Part shown: piece by piece, positions 35,952 through 47,464 of the stretch
How the letters are laid out: every line of letters begins with the position of its first letter
Numbering within the stretch: position 1 is the stretch's first letter
Assembly (NCBI RefSeq): GCF_004337985.1
Contig: NC_043741.1
Span: 3,844,953 to 3,908,952 of the forward strand
Direction of reading: 5' to 3'
DNA length: 64,000 nucleotides
DNA from: Pyricularia pennisetigena
Taxonomy: Eukaryota > Ascomycota > Sordariomycetes > Magnaporthales > Pyriculariaceae
Notes under the pieces: generated by a model
Told to the model about the DNA's origin: nothing
What the model saw: only the letters and a program-made list of their open reading frames with translations
The model's database searches: none
Made by a program: the position numbers and the translations under genes

Positions 35952-36978
35952 ACAAGAGCTAACTGGTTTTGCTCCGAGCATGTACAGGCTGAAAGGGTTC
36001 AACAATCCTTCGGAGCACTGGGATAGCCATTATCCGAAGCAACCTGGTTATATTTACACATTGACACCGAGTCAGCGAAGCGACGGCATTGAACACCATT
36101 GTGTAGTATGCGTTCGTGGGTTAATATTAATAGTCAATAATGCCAGTGTCGCAATCCCCTTAATCATGAGATCTCGACCATTTAACCTGTTCATATAGGG
36201 TAGCCAGGAGGTATACCAATATGCAAAGTTCAGATAAACAGGAACTTGCTTGAGTTTCCCTCAGCACCGTTGAACCCAAACATGATCGCGTACAGATATT
36301 GCGTACAACAGTCTCACAAAGACTCTCATAGACACTTTGGTAGGATCCCAATGGTATATATCGTCTCCTAGAGTGATAATATACAATCCATGTTGGGGCC
36401 TGTCCACTCGGGTCGGGAAGTTTCATGTGCCATGGGTCACGTTGTACTTCGTACACCCGCTGCTTCCCCCGCTCGAATACAAAATATTGTCTGTGAATAT
36501 GGATAACCTAATCGAGGCGTCCTGCCATACCAAGCGCTATATCGGGTATCTGGTCATTTGCGGCGAAGCTGTGAAGTGAGTTCAGGAAGAAACAGTGCTT
36601 CCTGATGGGTATCTCGTATTGATTTCATGCTCATGCTATATGATAACTTCCCAAGAACTTTGGGATAACTTGCAGCCTGACAAGGCTCGGACCACTTTCT
36701 TCAAGACAAAAAGAGTCACACGCAGTGATCTCCATGAATGGATGATGATAGGTGACCCAAGTGATGGGTCTGCGTCTGGTTCGAATGCCAACACGTGCCC
36801 TCACAGGACTCTGGCACAGCAAAACTAATCCTGGAGCTACGAGCTCTTACAAGGGTGGGCAGTCCCGCAGGCCCTAGTCCAAACATTGTCTTCTCACTTC
36901 AGTCTCAGACCAGATGTGAATTACAATGGACATGCTCCTGCGACGTTGAAGTTTAAGTTTAAAATCCGCCTTGACAGC
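35952..36978. other. Region between convergent glycine-zipper gene and NOG2
   Basis: About 1 kb without a supportable gene. The short open frames have no family resemblance. Confidence 0.55.
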
Positions 36979-39343
36979 TTACCTCGCCTTTCTCTGCTTC
37001 CGACTTGGCTTCGAATTGCGACTAGAAAGGGATTTTGGTCGGTCTGCATCATCATCACCATCTCCAGCACCAGTGATAGCTACGCCTCCGTCTTCGACGA
37101 CATCACCATCACTGTCCTCCTCGCTAGAAGCGTCTAGTTGTATGTACGGCTCGGGCGCAGAGGCCTTCTCCGGTTCTGAAGGTGTCGCATCTGGCTCGCT
37201 GTCGGATTCGAATCCTTCAAACTCATCATCGCTCGACACCTTATCGTCTTCCGAATCGTCTGATGTTGGGCTCGGGGCACCCATAGACGTGTCGGCAACG
37301 CTCTCGGCGTCGTCGCGCTTTCGTTTTAAAGGTATCTCGCCAAGTCGGCCCTCACGGCCATCAACACCCTCAGCGTCACCCTCAAGTGCGGGCGGTGGTG
37401 TGAACCACGGTATCTTTCCCCTCAGAAAGTCATTCAACACCATGCGTGCAACACCATCCACGTCAGGTTCGCCTGCTTTGAGGAGTCGACCGCCCTTGCG
37501 CGCCAAAAGCTCAAGGAAGTGGATATGATCCTTCCAGCCGGACAGATCATATGTGCGCTCCATGTGTCGCAACTTCGTCTTGGCGAGCACTGCGGGTATG
37601 TATTGCTCAGGGTTTTCAACCTTTTCGGTCCTGACCGCGCCACGAAGAAGTAGGTCTTGCGGCGAAGCATCATTGCTAGGGGGCACGATTCCAGGGCAAT
37701 CGATGAGGTACATCCTCTTCGTGAGAGTGATGTACTGCCACACCTTGGTCTCTCCAGGAATCGGTGCTACGGTGGCCACCTTCTTACCACGCAATGCGTT
37801 GATCAAACTGCTCTTGCCCGTATTAGGATACCCAATAATACCGACGGAAACTTGTTTCCTGTTTGATAACAAGCCAGAAAACTGCCTGAGAAGTCCAAGC
37901 AGCGAGCCTTTGCCAAAAGGATTTGTGATGGAACTCCTGAATGCTGCTGTGGGGTACTCTTTGGAAAGAACCCGGATCCACGAAGCCTGTCAACATGTTA
38001 GCCGAAATTCCTAAACGACAAGTCATTTGTGAGGTTCCAGGTAAAAGCGACAATGATGGATGTATGAGCCATAACTAAGAAATTCCGCAATCACAAGTTG
38101 CCCCGAGGGACGCGCAGATTTCAACTCAAAATGGACCAATACCGACTTTCATGACAGATCACCAAGACGGGATGCTGTCGACCCCCAGCCAGAAGACCAG
38201 AAGCAGGCGAAAGCGGAATTTAATATTCCCAATGTATAACGGAACAGACCACATTGTGCAATGCGCAAGACATGCAGTAGGTGTACCTGACTAAGACATT
38301 GGGGAAGAAGGATGTGCTATGGGGAGGTTGATAAGGCGGGGGGACAGTTAGGGTGATACTCACAACAACTGATGTGGGAAGGAGGTCCACTTTGTTCAAC
38401 ACCATAATGAGCTTAACATGTGGCTTCTCCTTCCTCAGGTACTCCTCGACTGCTCTGCACCTTGTCCCGAGGGGATCCCTAGCGTCGAGCACATGTATTA
38501 TAACGTCTGAGCTGTCAATTGTACGATACAGCTCGTTCCAGATACGCTTGGACTGTCCCTTAGTGAAGACGGCTTCCTTGGCGATCGAAACCGATGCCTC
38601 GTCCTCATCATCCCCGGGTGTGCCGGATGCGCCGCTGAGAAGCCTGATCTGATCTTGCCTCTCTTTGTAGGTATCTAAGCTCTTGTCGGTATCCTCTGCT
38701 AGGTCGTTGATAGAGTTGACTGAAAGCTTGACTCTCTTGCGTTGCGCCTTGGGGCCAAACGTTGTGGAAAATGGCGTCGTCTCAAGAGTCATCTTTGCTT
38801 GGTGTTTCTTCAGACCATTGACTTCAGACCCGTCCCTGATGAGAGACATGGGAAGCTTGTTGCTCTGTGAGTGCAGAATGAGGCCGGTCAGTCAATCCAG
38901 CGCATACACTGTGTCTCTAAATCGAGGCTAGAGGTAGCGTACCTTCAACAGGACTTTGTAAGGATCCTTCTCCGTCTCTGCCACAGCTTCCCTGAAGGCC
39001 GTCAGGGTGTCCTGGCTGATGACTCTGGTGTTTGTGAACCATTTTCGGTTGGGCTCGATGACGGCCGTCGGCACATCCTTGCTCTGGTAAGACGCGGCCT
39101 TGGTGATGACGCCATCTGCGTTGCGCTGAGCCTTGCCCTCTTTCAGGACGTTCAGTTGCTTCACTCTTTTGGCCGTCCTGTAGAAATTCTCGCCCTTTGT
39201 GCGGACGTTGGCCATGCCATCGGAACTTGTGCCCTTGCGAGCCCGAAGGTTCGCCTCCTGTTGATTCGGATTTTTGTCAGTTTTCCGAGTTTTTTGGAAA
39301 GAGTTTACTGTGAGATTCCTCGTACCTTCTTTCTGGTACCCAT
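36979..39343 (-). CDS. NOG2: Nucleolar GTP-binding protein 2
   Basis: Nog2 is a circularly permuted GTPase that binds pre-60S particles and controls late nuclear maturation and export. Exons 39343-39326, 39257-38943, 38864-38364 and 37986-36979 give about 613 residues. The N-terminal NGP1NT domain contains RTKGENFYRTAKRVKQLNVL and NRKWFTNTRVISQDTL. The GTPase motifs come in permuted order: DARDPLGTRC, G4 LNKVDLLP, then G1 GYPNTGKSSLINAL and G3 DCPGIVPP. The C-terminus is a long acidic Asp/Glu/Ser stretch ending in a basic KPSRKQRKAR. Intron 3 (37987-38363, 377 nt) is far longer than the other two (about 70-80 nt) and contains a snoRNA candidate, listed separately. The gene is divergent from mS26. 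Confidence 0.95.
38058..38303 (-). ncRNA. snR191: Candidate H/ACA snoRNA, snR191/U19 family, in NOG2 intron 3
   Basis: Read on the NOG2 strand, the intron folds as hairpin-H-hairpin-ACA. The 5' hairpin has a perfect 8-bp basal stem (38303-38296 with 38235-38228), directly followed by the H box ATATTA (38226-38221). Its pocket strands are AGTCA (38292-38288) and GTTAT (38240-38236). The 3' hairpin has an upper stem GAAATCTGCG with TGCGGA-A-TTTC. Its pocket strands are GAGT (38127-38124) and TAGTTAT (38077-38071), and the ACA box is at 38063-38061. Both pockets begin exactly 14 nt before their box. They pair with rRNA helix 69 (GUAACUAUGACUC), placing the guided uridines at yeast 25S positions 2258 and 2260, the known snR191 targets. 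Yeast snR191 also lies in a NOG2 intron. Folding was done by eye. Confidence 0.8.
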
Positions 39344-39813
39344 CGTGGTGGTGTTTGGATGGGAAGAAAGAAGATTGAAGCTGGCGGCGGAAGAAACGGA
39401 TTGGTTATGTAGGTCGATTAGGACCGCACTCTCGAAACGATAGAAACTTTTTTTTTTTTTTTATCGCGCTCGACCCCCACCCACGCAGCTTGTCGACGCT
39501 CACCGCCCGAGAGCCCCGCTATTACGCGATTCGTCAGCCAATGGTAACGCGTCAGTCACTCGACGACCAGAATGCTCAATGTACCTTGGGCTTGGCACTG
39601 ATCCCTGGAGAGAAATTGGAATTTTGTCCCAAGCAAGCTGTCGACGGTTCCGCTGCTCTAAGAGCGTTCGTCTAGATTTATCTCCAAAAGCTATCAACAA
39701 CCCAACCAAGTGCTATTCAGAAACTACTCATTTACCTCATAGCACCGGCAACCTTTTGGGGAGAAGACATTTACCAGCGAGAACAAGTCGCTCACTGCAG
39801 GCTCCTTGCCAAA
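39344..39813. other. Compact divergent promoter of NOG2 and mS26
   Basis: 470 bases separate the two start codons, with a T-run at about 39449-39463. No gene seen. Confidence 0.65.
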
Positions 39814-40791
39814 ATGCCACCCCTAATGCCTCTGGGCGGCCAAGGGCTGGCTCTCCGCCCAGCAGCAGTTTCGTCCTTGAGATGCGCGGCGGCTTCCGCA
39901 GCGACGAGCAGCGCTAGGCAATTCACCACCTCTCGTCATCGTCAAAAAGTCCTGATTCCACCCGAGTCCCCCAAGTTCATTAACCTCCCGGAGCCGCCTC
40001 AGTCCAAGGTGCTCCCAAGGGTCCGCAACAAGGGCAAGCTCCCCGTGCCCCGACAAATCTTCGACCTGCGTCGGCGTGCCCCCGGGACGCCCAGCCACGG
40101 CCGCAGGGACCCGCGTCTCCAGGATGGTTACGTCGACACTGTCATGCCCAGGTCGAAAGCTGAGCTGGAGGGCAAGGACACGGCCAGTACACCACTCCAG
40201 CAGTGGCGCAGGAAGTTGACCAACGACCGCAGGGTCGCACTTGAGGAGGGTCTCAAGGGCCTCTTCAAGCGCCAGTTGAAGAAGAAGAGGGCTGAGGGTC
40301 GTGAGAGGTTCCTGCTCCGTGGCGAAGCCATCGCCGCCTTCGACGCGCCCGAGCGAAGAGACGAATTCCTCAACCGCTCGACGATACGCGCCGATACTAT
40401 TAGCACCAAAGTCGAGCTTGACCCTCTCCGCCACGAGCGGGCCGCCGAGTCGGCCAAGCGTACCGCCGCAATCCTTGAGGCGCGGGCTGAGCGTCGTCGC
40501 GACTCCCTCCAGGGCCTGTACATGGCCGCCAAGGATTTCATCGTGACCGAGGAGGAACTTACAAAGCGCATCGAGGTCCTCTTCTCCGAAGAACACCATG
40601 CTCATACAGACCCGAACACGGGCAGCAAGGCTGAGAACATTTGGATGGCCATGGGCAAGCCCTTCAAGGTGTCTGAGCGCATGGCCCAGTTTGCAAGGAC
40701 GTCCAATGACGACAGTCGCCACTCGAACGAGGCTAGGGAGATGCAGCGCCAGAAAAACGTGGCCGAGGAACTTACGGGCGGAAGGCTTTAG
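39814..40791 (+). CDS. PET123: Mitochondrial small ribosomal subunit protein mS26 (Pet123)
   Basis: A structural protein of the mitochondrial 37S subunit. One exon encodes 325 residues. An Ala/Arg/Ser-rich N-terminus (MPPLMPLGGQGLALRPAAVSSLRCAAASAA) is a good mitochondrial presequence, with possible cleavage before the FTTSRHRQ region. The segment KFINLPEPPQSKVLPRVRNKGKLPVPRQIF matches the fungal mS26 pattern. The rest is long, charged and helical (RRKLTNDRRVALEEGLKGLFKRQLKKK, and ERRRDSLQGLYMAAKDFIVTEEELTKRIEVLF). The LYMAAKDFIVTEEEL block is the most diagnostic part. A 299-residue antisense open frame is a GC-codon shadow. Assignment is good but rests on remembered family features. Confidence 0.75.
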   Translation: MPPLMPLGGQGLALRPAAVSSLRCAAASAATSSARQFTTSRHRQKVLIPPESPKFINLPEPPQSKVLPRVRNKGKLPVPRQIFDLRRRAPGTPSHGRRDPRLQDGYVDTVMPRSKAELEGKDTASTPLQQWRRKLTNDRRVALEEGLKGLFKRQLKKKRAEGRERFLLRGEAIAAFDAPERRDEFLNRSTIRADTISTKVELDPLRHERAAESAKRTAAILEARAERRRDSLQGLYMAAKDFIVTEEELTKRIEVLFSEEHHAHTDPNTGSKAENIWMAMGKPFKVSERMAQFARTSNDDSRHSNEAREMQRQKNVAEELTGGRL

Positions 40792-41329
40792 TTTTGGGGG
40801 TCACAAAACCCAAGTCCACTGGACTGGTTGGGGGCGTTTGGCACTACGCCTGGTTAACGCTGACTTCAACTGTCCATCATGTACAATTATACTGATGTAA
40901 AACTTTGTAGGTTTGAACATGCTTGATTNNNNNNNNNNNNNNNNNNNNNNNNNNNNNNNNNNNNNNNNNNNNNNNNNNNNNNNNNNNNNNNNNNNNNNNN
41001 NNNNNNNNNNAACAAATGCATTCCGTGCTATTCAAAGTCGGTCCATTTAAAAATTACAGCTGAACTACCTCTGTAGTCTAGGCATTTGAAGATTTACTAT
41101 TTACATCGATGCGCGAGTCAAGTGCAATAAACCGACTGACATGTATTTTACTACCTCTATATCATGTACAAAAGGGGGGCTACAGGTGAAGGGTGAATTA
41201 AACAGGAAATCGCAAACGATACATCAATAAAGAGAGGAGACGAACAAAAGAAAGTAAAAGGATCCTCCCACTGTATGCTATATATCCAAATTATGCCCAG
41301 GTTGACAAATGGCCACCACGCCCGGGGGT
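40792..41329. other. Region between convergent mS26 and ADP1, with gap
   Basis: No gene seen. The 82-base gap at 40929-41010 is inside. Confidence 0.6.
40929..41010. other. Assembly gap (82 N)
   Basis: A run of N between convergent genes. Confidence 0.99.
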
Positions 41330-44300
41330 TTAGCGCCGCTCCACCAGCAGGAAGTGCATGGCAAGGTACGCCAAAATGATGAAAATGACGCCAAAAATGC
41401 CGAGGTTGATAACATCCGGCCACAGAGCATTGTTGTCAAACCCAAAGGACGAGAGAATGCTGGCACCCGGCACGGTGATATCAAGGCCGTACTTGTTGTC
41501 TATCAGTTGCAGATGGCTGACTTCGTTGACAATCAGTGACTCAAAGCCGTAATGGAATATCGAAAGCGATTGCAGCCACTGTGCGGCCTTTGGAATCGCA
41601 TTTTGGTTGAGCAAAAGGCCGGCAAACAGCAAGCTGAACAGCATAACCAGGCTACCGATAAGGTTGGCGACACTACCGTCTTTGCAAACTATTCCCAGGA
41701 AAAGGCATATAGCGGCTGCGGCGAGGTTGAACAGGACCAGAACAGTGATAAACGTAAAGTAATGAGGAGCATCGGGCACCAGTCCGGTCATTGGATAGAT
41801 GATGGAACCCATCATGATTGGCGGAATGATTCTGAGGGGAATAATGTCGAAGATGACTTTGGCCGCGAAGTAGGTGATCGGAGAGTAATAGCCATTGGCC
41901 CTTTCCTTGACGAACAGAAGACGTTCAGAGGAGAAAACCGCCAGGCTCGTCAGGGTGCTGAATCCAAAGAGTGCCAGAATAAAGAAGAAAAGACCCAGTC
42001 TGTTTTGGAATCCGGCAATGTCGCTAGTCAATCCATAAAACAGGAATCCTGACAGAACTCCAAGGAGAATCGCCATGGCGTAATGCATAAGCATCAACAT
42101 TGGGTTGCGGTAGAGATTAATCCACGTCCTTCGGGACAAAATGATAAACTGGCGGGTGTAGCTGACACGAGCATACCCTCTCCCCATGACGTTGGTGTGG
42201 ATGTTTGGCCCGGCGGTGGTGTAGCCATTCGAGTTGGATCCGTTGGCGCTCTGGGCACCAGCAATTGCCTGGTGAATTTCGTCATGCGTGTTCCCAGCTA
42301 TGTCTGACTGCTTGAAGGAGTTTACCAGCATGTCGAGGTCTGTTCCGCTCAAAGCAGCCGGTGGAAGGTCATGCGGATCGTCCACAGTCAATGGCGAGGC
42401 CTCGGAGTTGTGGGGCTGCTTTTGAAGCCTGTAGGCACCAATCTCCTCGCCGGCATCAGAGGAAGCGGCCGTATCGACAGTGTTCTTGCGCCTGGTGAAA
42501 AGCTCCCTTTCCTGGCGCGTCTTAACCGAGTCTCGACGTTTGTTCTTAGGCCTGGTGGACGAGGAGCCTTCAGCGCCACTGTCTTCACCAATGCTGCCAC
42601 CTGAGATGCTGGCGATTGATTTGACGGCGCGGGTGCTGCTAGGTCCAACACTCGCCACGTCTGCAGAGAGGGATCCATCATCAAAGGAAGTGGTCGTGCC
42701 CGCATGCATGGTGAGATCAACCAAATAGTCGGCAATATTGAAGCCCGGTGGGCAGGCGTAGCCAATGCGGTCAAAGTAGTCTTGACACTGATGGAACGGA
42801 CCGGAATAGACAGTTTTGCCCTGAGCAAGAAGGATCAGACGATCGAAGAGGGCTACAATGTTGGATCTGGGCTGATGAATTGTGAAGATGACAGTTCGCT
42901 TGTATGTCTTGGCCAGCGTTACGAGGCACTCAATGACATTGTAGGCGTTGTAAGCATCGAGGCCACTGGTGGGCTCGTCCAGGAAGAGAATCGATGGACT
43001 CGTGACAAGCTCACATGCGATGCCTACTCTCCTCTTCTCTCCGCCAGAGATGCCACGTCCCTTGCCTTCTTCAGATCCGATCAGCGAATCACGAATGTGG
43101 TAGATGCCAAGTTGCTTCTCAACCTCGTAGACGCGCTGTTCCTTTGCCTGGTAGCTCATCTCCCTCGGCAGGCGCAGGAGAGCGCTGTTGAGGATCGTCT
43201 CATGAACAGTAAGAGTCGGCAGCATGGTGTCCTCCTGATCAACAAAACCGACGACGTTCTTGTAGTCTGTGTCATTAACCTTTTCTCCGTTGACAAAGAA
43301 ATCCCCGCCAACGACACCCCTTTTGTTTTTGCGGGCGAGGATGTCAAGGAAAGTTGTCTTGCCGGCACCCGACGCTCCCATGATGGCGGTTATCTCTCCA
43401 GGATGTGCCATTCCCTGGATCTCGGAAAGAATTTGCCGGCCGTTGAGGCCATAACAGACGTTCTCGAAATAAAGGGAGGCAGGCTTGTGGTCAGCCATAA
43501 GCTTCACTTGTTCGTCGTCTGAATCATCCAAATGGATGGGGCCGTATTTGAACTTGCGACGAGACAAGTACCAAATAACTATAATGGTTACCGCCACGAA
43601 AATCGAGCACATGCCAATGACGCCTGCGATGAGAGGGGTGTTGATCTTGGAAACAGGCCGCTTGTAGCCTGGAACCTGGGTGTGATAGAGACACTCTCCA
43701 GACCGGCAGGAGAGGGTGATGGTCTTGTCGCCAAAGATACTGCTGACCAGGTCGTTCATTGCAGCCTCATCAAAGTCGCAGTTGTTCTTCCCTCCGGGCT
43801 TTTGCAGGCACTTGAAAGTAGCCGGGCCCTTGATCTCTTGATCCAAGAAATCGCCGATATCGACAGACCCTGATTCCCCACAGAGAAATCGCCCTGGAAT
43901 GCAGCTGCACTGGATCTTGCCACAGTCATAGTTGGTGCTGTTTCGCGACTCGTCGAACTCGGCAGATGCCTCGCACTTGTTCAAGTGGCAGTAGAAGGAC
44001 TCTTTTTGGTCAATCCAAACTAAAGCAAAAATTTCTGTCAGAACCCTACCGTGCGAGAGCGAGCAGAGGCGACTAGCAAGAAATGGGCTGAGTTGTGCTT
44101 ACATTGAAAGTCGCATTCGCCCGATGACTTGTCACAATCAAATGTGACCTGAGGCTTGCGGCCGCCGAGCATGTCCAGAATTGGCTTGTTGGTAACATCG
44201 CACATTTGGTAGTTGTGGTTAATGACGTCGCCCATCTGATAGCATACGCCGCCTTCATTCTCCGGCATGAGAGCATCGCAGGCCTTATTTTCAGTGCAAA

Positions 44301-44809
44301 CGTTGCAGTTTATGCCCGTCCATCCGTCGTCGCAGGAGCACTGGTCGCCGCTCCTCATAGGTCGATCTTTGCCGCGCGCAAGAGATCCACAGACTGGTTT
44401 GTTGTCGTATGTTAGTTTTTCATGTACTCTTGAGACTTGGAAAAAGTCGAAGCACTACAGCAACTCACGAGGCTCCATGCAATCCAAGCCACCATAGCCT
44501 TCGGGGCATCGGCAGGTGCCATCATATTCGTTACAGCCGCCATATTGCCCGCACGTGTAAGCTGGAAGAAGACAGTTGAAGCTATGCGAATTATGGCATC
44601 GGGTTAGCATAACATTACACACGTAGCATAGCTGCCAGAGGGTTCTGCCAGGTAAGTACTTACCATGGCGGGCAGTTGTCTGGCCTATCCTCCATCAAAG
44701 CGAGTTGCGCCCTCATTGAGTCGTAAGTCGTATAGTTGGCCGACACGGAAGCGAGCCAAAGAAGCGACGTCGCTCCCAGAGCGAGCACCGTGCGTAATCT
44801 TGAAGGCAT
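41330..44809 (-). CDS. ADP1: ABC transporter of the ADP1 type (ABCG, EGF-like ectodomain)
   Basis: An ABCG-type half transporter; the yeast Adp1 substrate is unknown. Exons 44809-44664, 44581-44469, 44393-44103 and 44019-41330 give about 1079 residues. A signal peptide ([24 protein letters not shown]) leads a cysteine-rich lumenal part with EGF-like repeats: [25 protein letters not shown] and [16 protein letters not shown] membrane helix ([25 protein letters not shown]) precedes the ATPase domain. That domain carries Walker [10 protein letters not shown], signature ISGGEKRR, Walker [13 protein letters not shown] and the H-loop region TIHQPR. A Ser-rich linker with [19 protein letters not shown] follows, then six predicted helices to the C-terminus [17 protein letters not shown]. 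The NCPPC-FNC junction across intron 1 matches Adp1, which supports the exon model. Confidence 0.93.
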
Positions 44810-46201
44810 TCTGTATCCTGTTTGTGGAGGGTTATGGATTTATCGAGTTGGGTGGTTGGGCGACCAAAGTCACTAGAATTGAAGTGCTTTGATCTCGTCG
44901 CTTCACGCCCCCAGGCTACGCGTACACCTAGATTGTACTCGTTGCTGCCTCGCTTGTCTCGCAGTGACAGTAAATACCGGGCAGGCGATGTGTTGTTGAT
45001 CTGATAAGGACAACTCGGTTACGTCCTCGCGGGAGGTAAAGGACGGTGCCTTGTTGCGACGAAGACGGGCAGCTTGGGTGGATTGGCGCGATGGGGGATT
45101 CGCCTGCTAGCGACACCAAACAAGTGGCAGCCAAAAGTATGCTGCCGATCTTGAGGGTAAGAAATGGCAGTGACCACCTGGGCTTGCCACGCTAAGTTGA
45201 GCTTTTTCAAAGGGCAACGTATCTTCGTCACCCAATCCACATTGCGGGATAAAAGAGATCAGAATGGCTGTTGTGAGCATCAGATGCAGCACAGTTGGGA
45301 CATAGCATGAGGGAAGCTGCGGGTGGGTGGCACCGTGTCAAAGTGGAGTGCGCGTTCCCGGGAACCAGCAAGCCAGTAAGGGAGGTCATGATGCCATCCA
45401 TGCCACCCCCTGCTTTGCTCATGTGGGGATCTTTGTGGGGATGCTCACGCCTCTCCGCACCGAAGGAGCGGACAAGGCGGGCTGTCAATTAGCATTATTG
45501 GAAAGCTAGCAGAGCTACCCAGCTGCTCGGTAGGCATCGAGGTATTCATTCATTCATTCATCCCGGAGGAACAAGTTAGCTTGCATGATTGGTCGTTGCT
45601 TAGCTCCTTCATACCAGCTTGTCAAGCGCCTGAAAAGCAACATATCAGACAGTGTACTGTAGATTGACTTGTAAGTGCCACTCTTATTTACACAACTCAA
45701 GGATACAATATACCAGTCTTAACATCATAACCTAGACTGATGTATGATGCCTGCGTGCATCTGTCTCACCCTCACAGCTGAAGTTGTGTCGGAAGTTCTC
45801 ATCTTATCTTGAACCAGTGATTGAATCAAGGCGAAAGAACAAATAGAAATGCGAGTGCGAAAGACGGCGCTGTGCTGCCTTGCCAGCTTTTTTTTTTTTT
45901 TCTTTTTTTTTTTTTCATTGCGGCAGTCGGTTGTCGATGATTGGCTCGTCGAGGTTTGATAACATTGGGCGACAGGTATGCGCCCTTTGCTTTGACATGT
46001 GGGACACCCCTCGTCCGACTACTGAATCAACTTCTGGTCTCGTTTTTAAAACGGGCTGCAACAGATGATTGTGCTTGAGAGTCACTGTAAGAGTAAATGG
46101 AATTCTTGAACAGACCTTTTGTCTACACCTATATTTCCTTCTGCGCTTTTTCCAAGAGTGTGCAAAGCTAGCCAACCCATCCCGCCAAGACGAACGCAAA
46201 G
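44810..46201. other. Divergent promoter region of ADP1 and the aminotransferase gene
   Basis: No gene supported. A CATT tetranucleotide repeat is at about 45545-45560 and a T-tract at 45888-45916. Confidence 0.55.
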
Positions 46202-47464
46202 ATGGTGCGAATCGAGCCCTTTCATGTTGAGCAGTGGATGGACAAGCACGAAACAAAGCATAATGTCCTCAACGTGAGCGAAACATGTGTGGCATCACAG
46301 TCTATCGACGACTTGCTTCAATTGTCAGATAGCAAGTCTTCGGTAGCTTCAGTCTTTTCGACTTCCAAAAAGCTCACATATGGTGCGATCCTTGGTTCCG
46401 AGTCTCTACGCAGCTCAGTCGCGGGGCTATACAACACGGAGGCGGAAATTCAACTGTCCCCTGACAACGTTTTGATAACACCTGGCGCTATTTTTGCCAA
46501 CTTTCTCCTCTACTACACGCTTATCGGGCCAGGGGATCATGTTGTCTGCGTCTATCCCACCTACCAGCAGCTTTACTCTGTTCCCCAGAGCCTTGGGGCA
46601 GAGGTTTCGCTATGGAGGTTGTCTAAGGAGAATTGCTACGCTCCCAACATGGAAGAGCTGGCTGACCTGGTTAGGACCAATACCAAGGTACACCCTGCCC
46701 AACGATGAAAGGATGCTGTTCCTGTCAGCGCCTAACCGATTCAATAGATGATTGTCATTAACAATCCCAACAACCCAACGGGTGCCCCAATCCCAAGAGA
46801 GACCTTGGAGCAGATTGTTCAGTATGCGCGCAGTCGAAACATAATTGTGTTTTCAGATGAGGTTTACCGGCCATTGTTCCACAGCCTTGAACAAAACATC
46901 AAACCACCGCCTTCGATCCTGGCTATGAACTATGACAAAGCCATCACTACAGGGTCCATGTCCAAGGCCTGGTCACTCGCCGGCGTGCGTGTGGGATGGG
47001 TTGCCTGTCGTGACAAGAGCATCGTCGACGCCATGGCTGCTGCGCGCGATTACACAACAATCAGCGTATCGCAGCTCGATGATCAGCTCGCGACCTTTGC
47101 CCTGTCCGATTCAGTGAGACCGGGGCTGCTGGACAGGAACATGAGGCTGGCGCATAGGAACCTCTGTTTGCTTGAGGACTTTGTCGAGAGGCATGTTAAT
47201 GTCTGTTCTTGGGTCAAACCTCAGGCTGGCACAACTGCGTTTATCCAATTCTTCAACCAGGGCAATCCGGTCGATGACGAAAAGTTTTGCCTTGATGTCA
47301 TCGACACCATCAATGTTATGTTGGTTCCGGGATCGAAATGCTTTGGAAACCGTGGTGATGGTGATTTCAAAGGCTTCGTTCGCTTGGGCTACGCCTGTGA
47401 TACTGCTGTTCTTGACGAGGCGCTGAAGAGGCTAGGGGGCTATATTGAGCACAATTTGAGCTAG
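46202..47464 (+). CDS. PLP-dependent class I/II aminotransferase
   Basis: A fold-type I PLP enzyme; the substrate cannot be read from sequence. Exons 46202-46687 and 46748-47464 give 400 residues. Motifs: YGAILGSESLRSSVAGLYN near residue 60, TPGAIFANFLLYYTLIGPGDHVVC, the NNPNNPTGAPIP loop, SDEVYRPLF, and the Schiff-base lysine in TGSMSKAWSLAGVRVGW (Lys near 235). An Arg typical for carboxylate binding is in the C-terminal GFVRLGYAC. Related fungal proteins are often annotated as aspartate aminotransferase-like or capreomycidine synthase-like. No biosynthetic genes surround it, so it is probably a stand-alone metabolic enzyme. Confidence 0.88.

Noticed and set aside
36770..36800. GGTTCGAAT resembling a tRNA T-loop
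   Set aside because: The flanks do not form a T-stem, and no acceptor stem or anticodon arm was found.
39823..40722. A 299-residue open frame antisense to mS26
   Set aside because: It is fully covered by the sense gene, whose family motifs are recognisable. The antisense frame is a by-product of GC-rich third codon positions.
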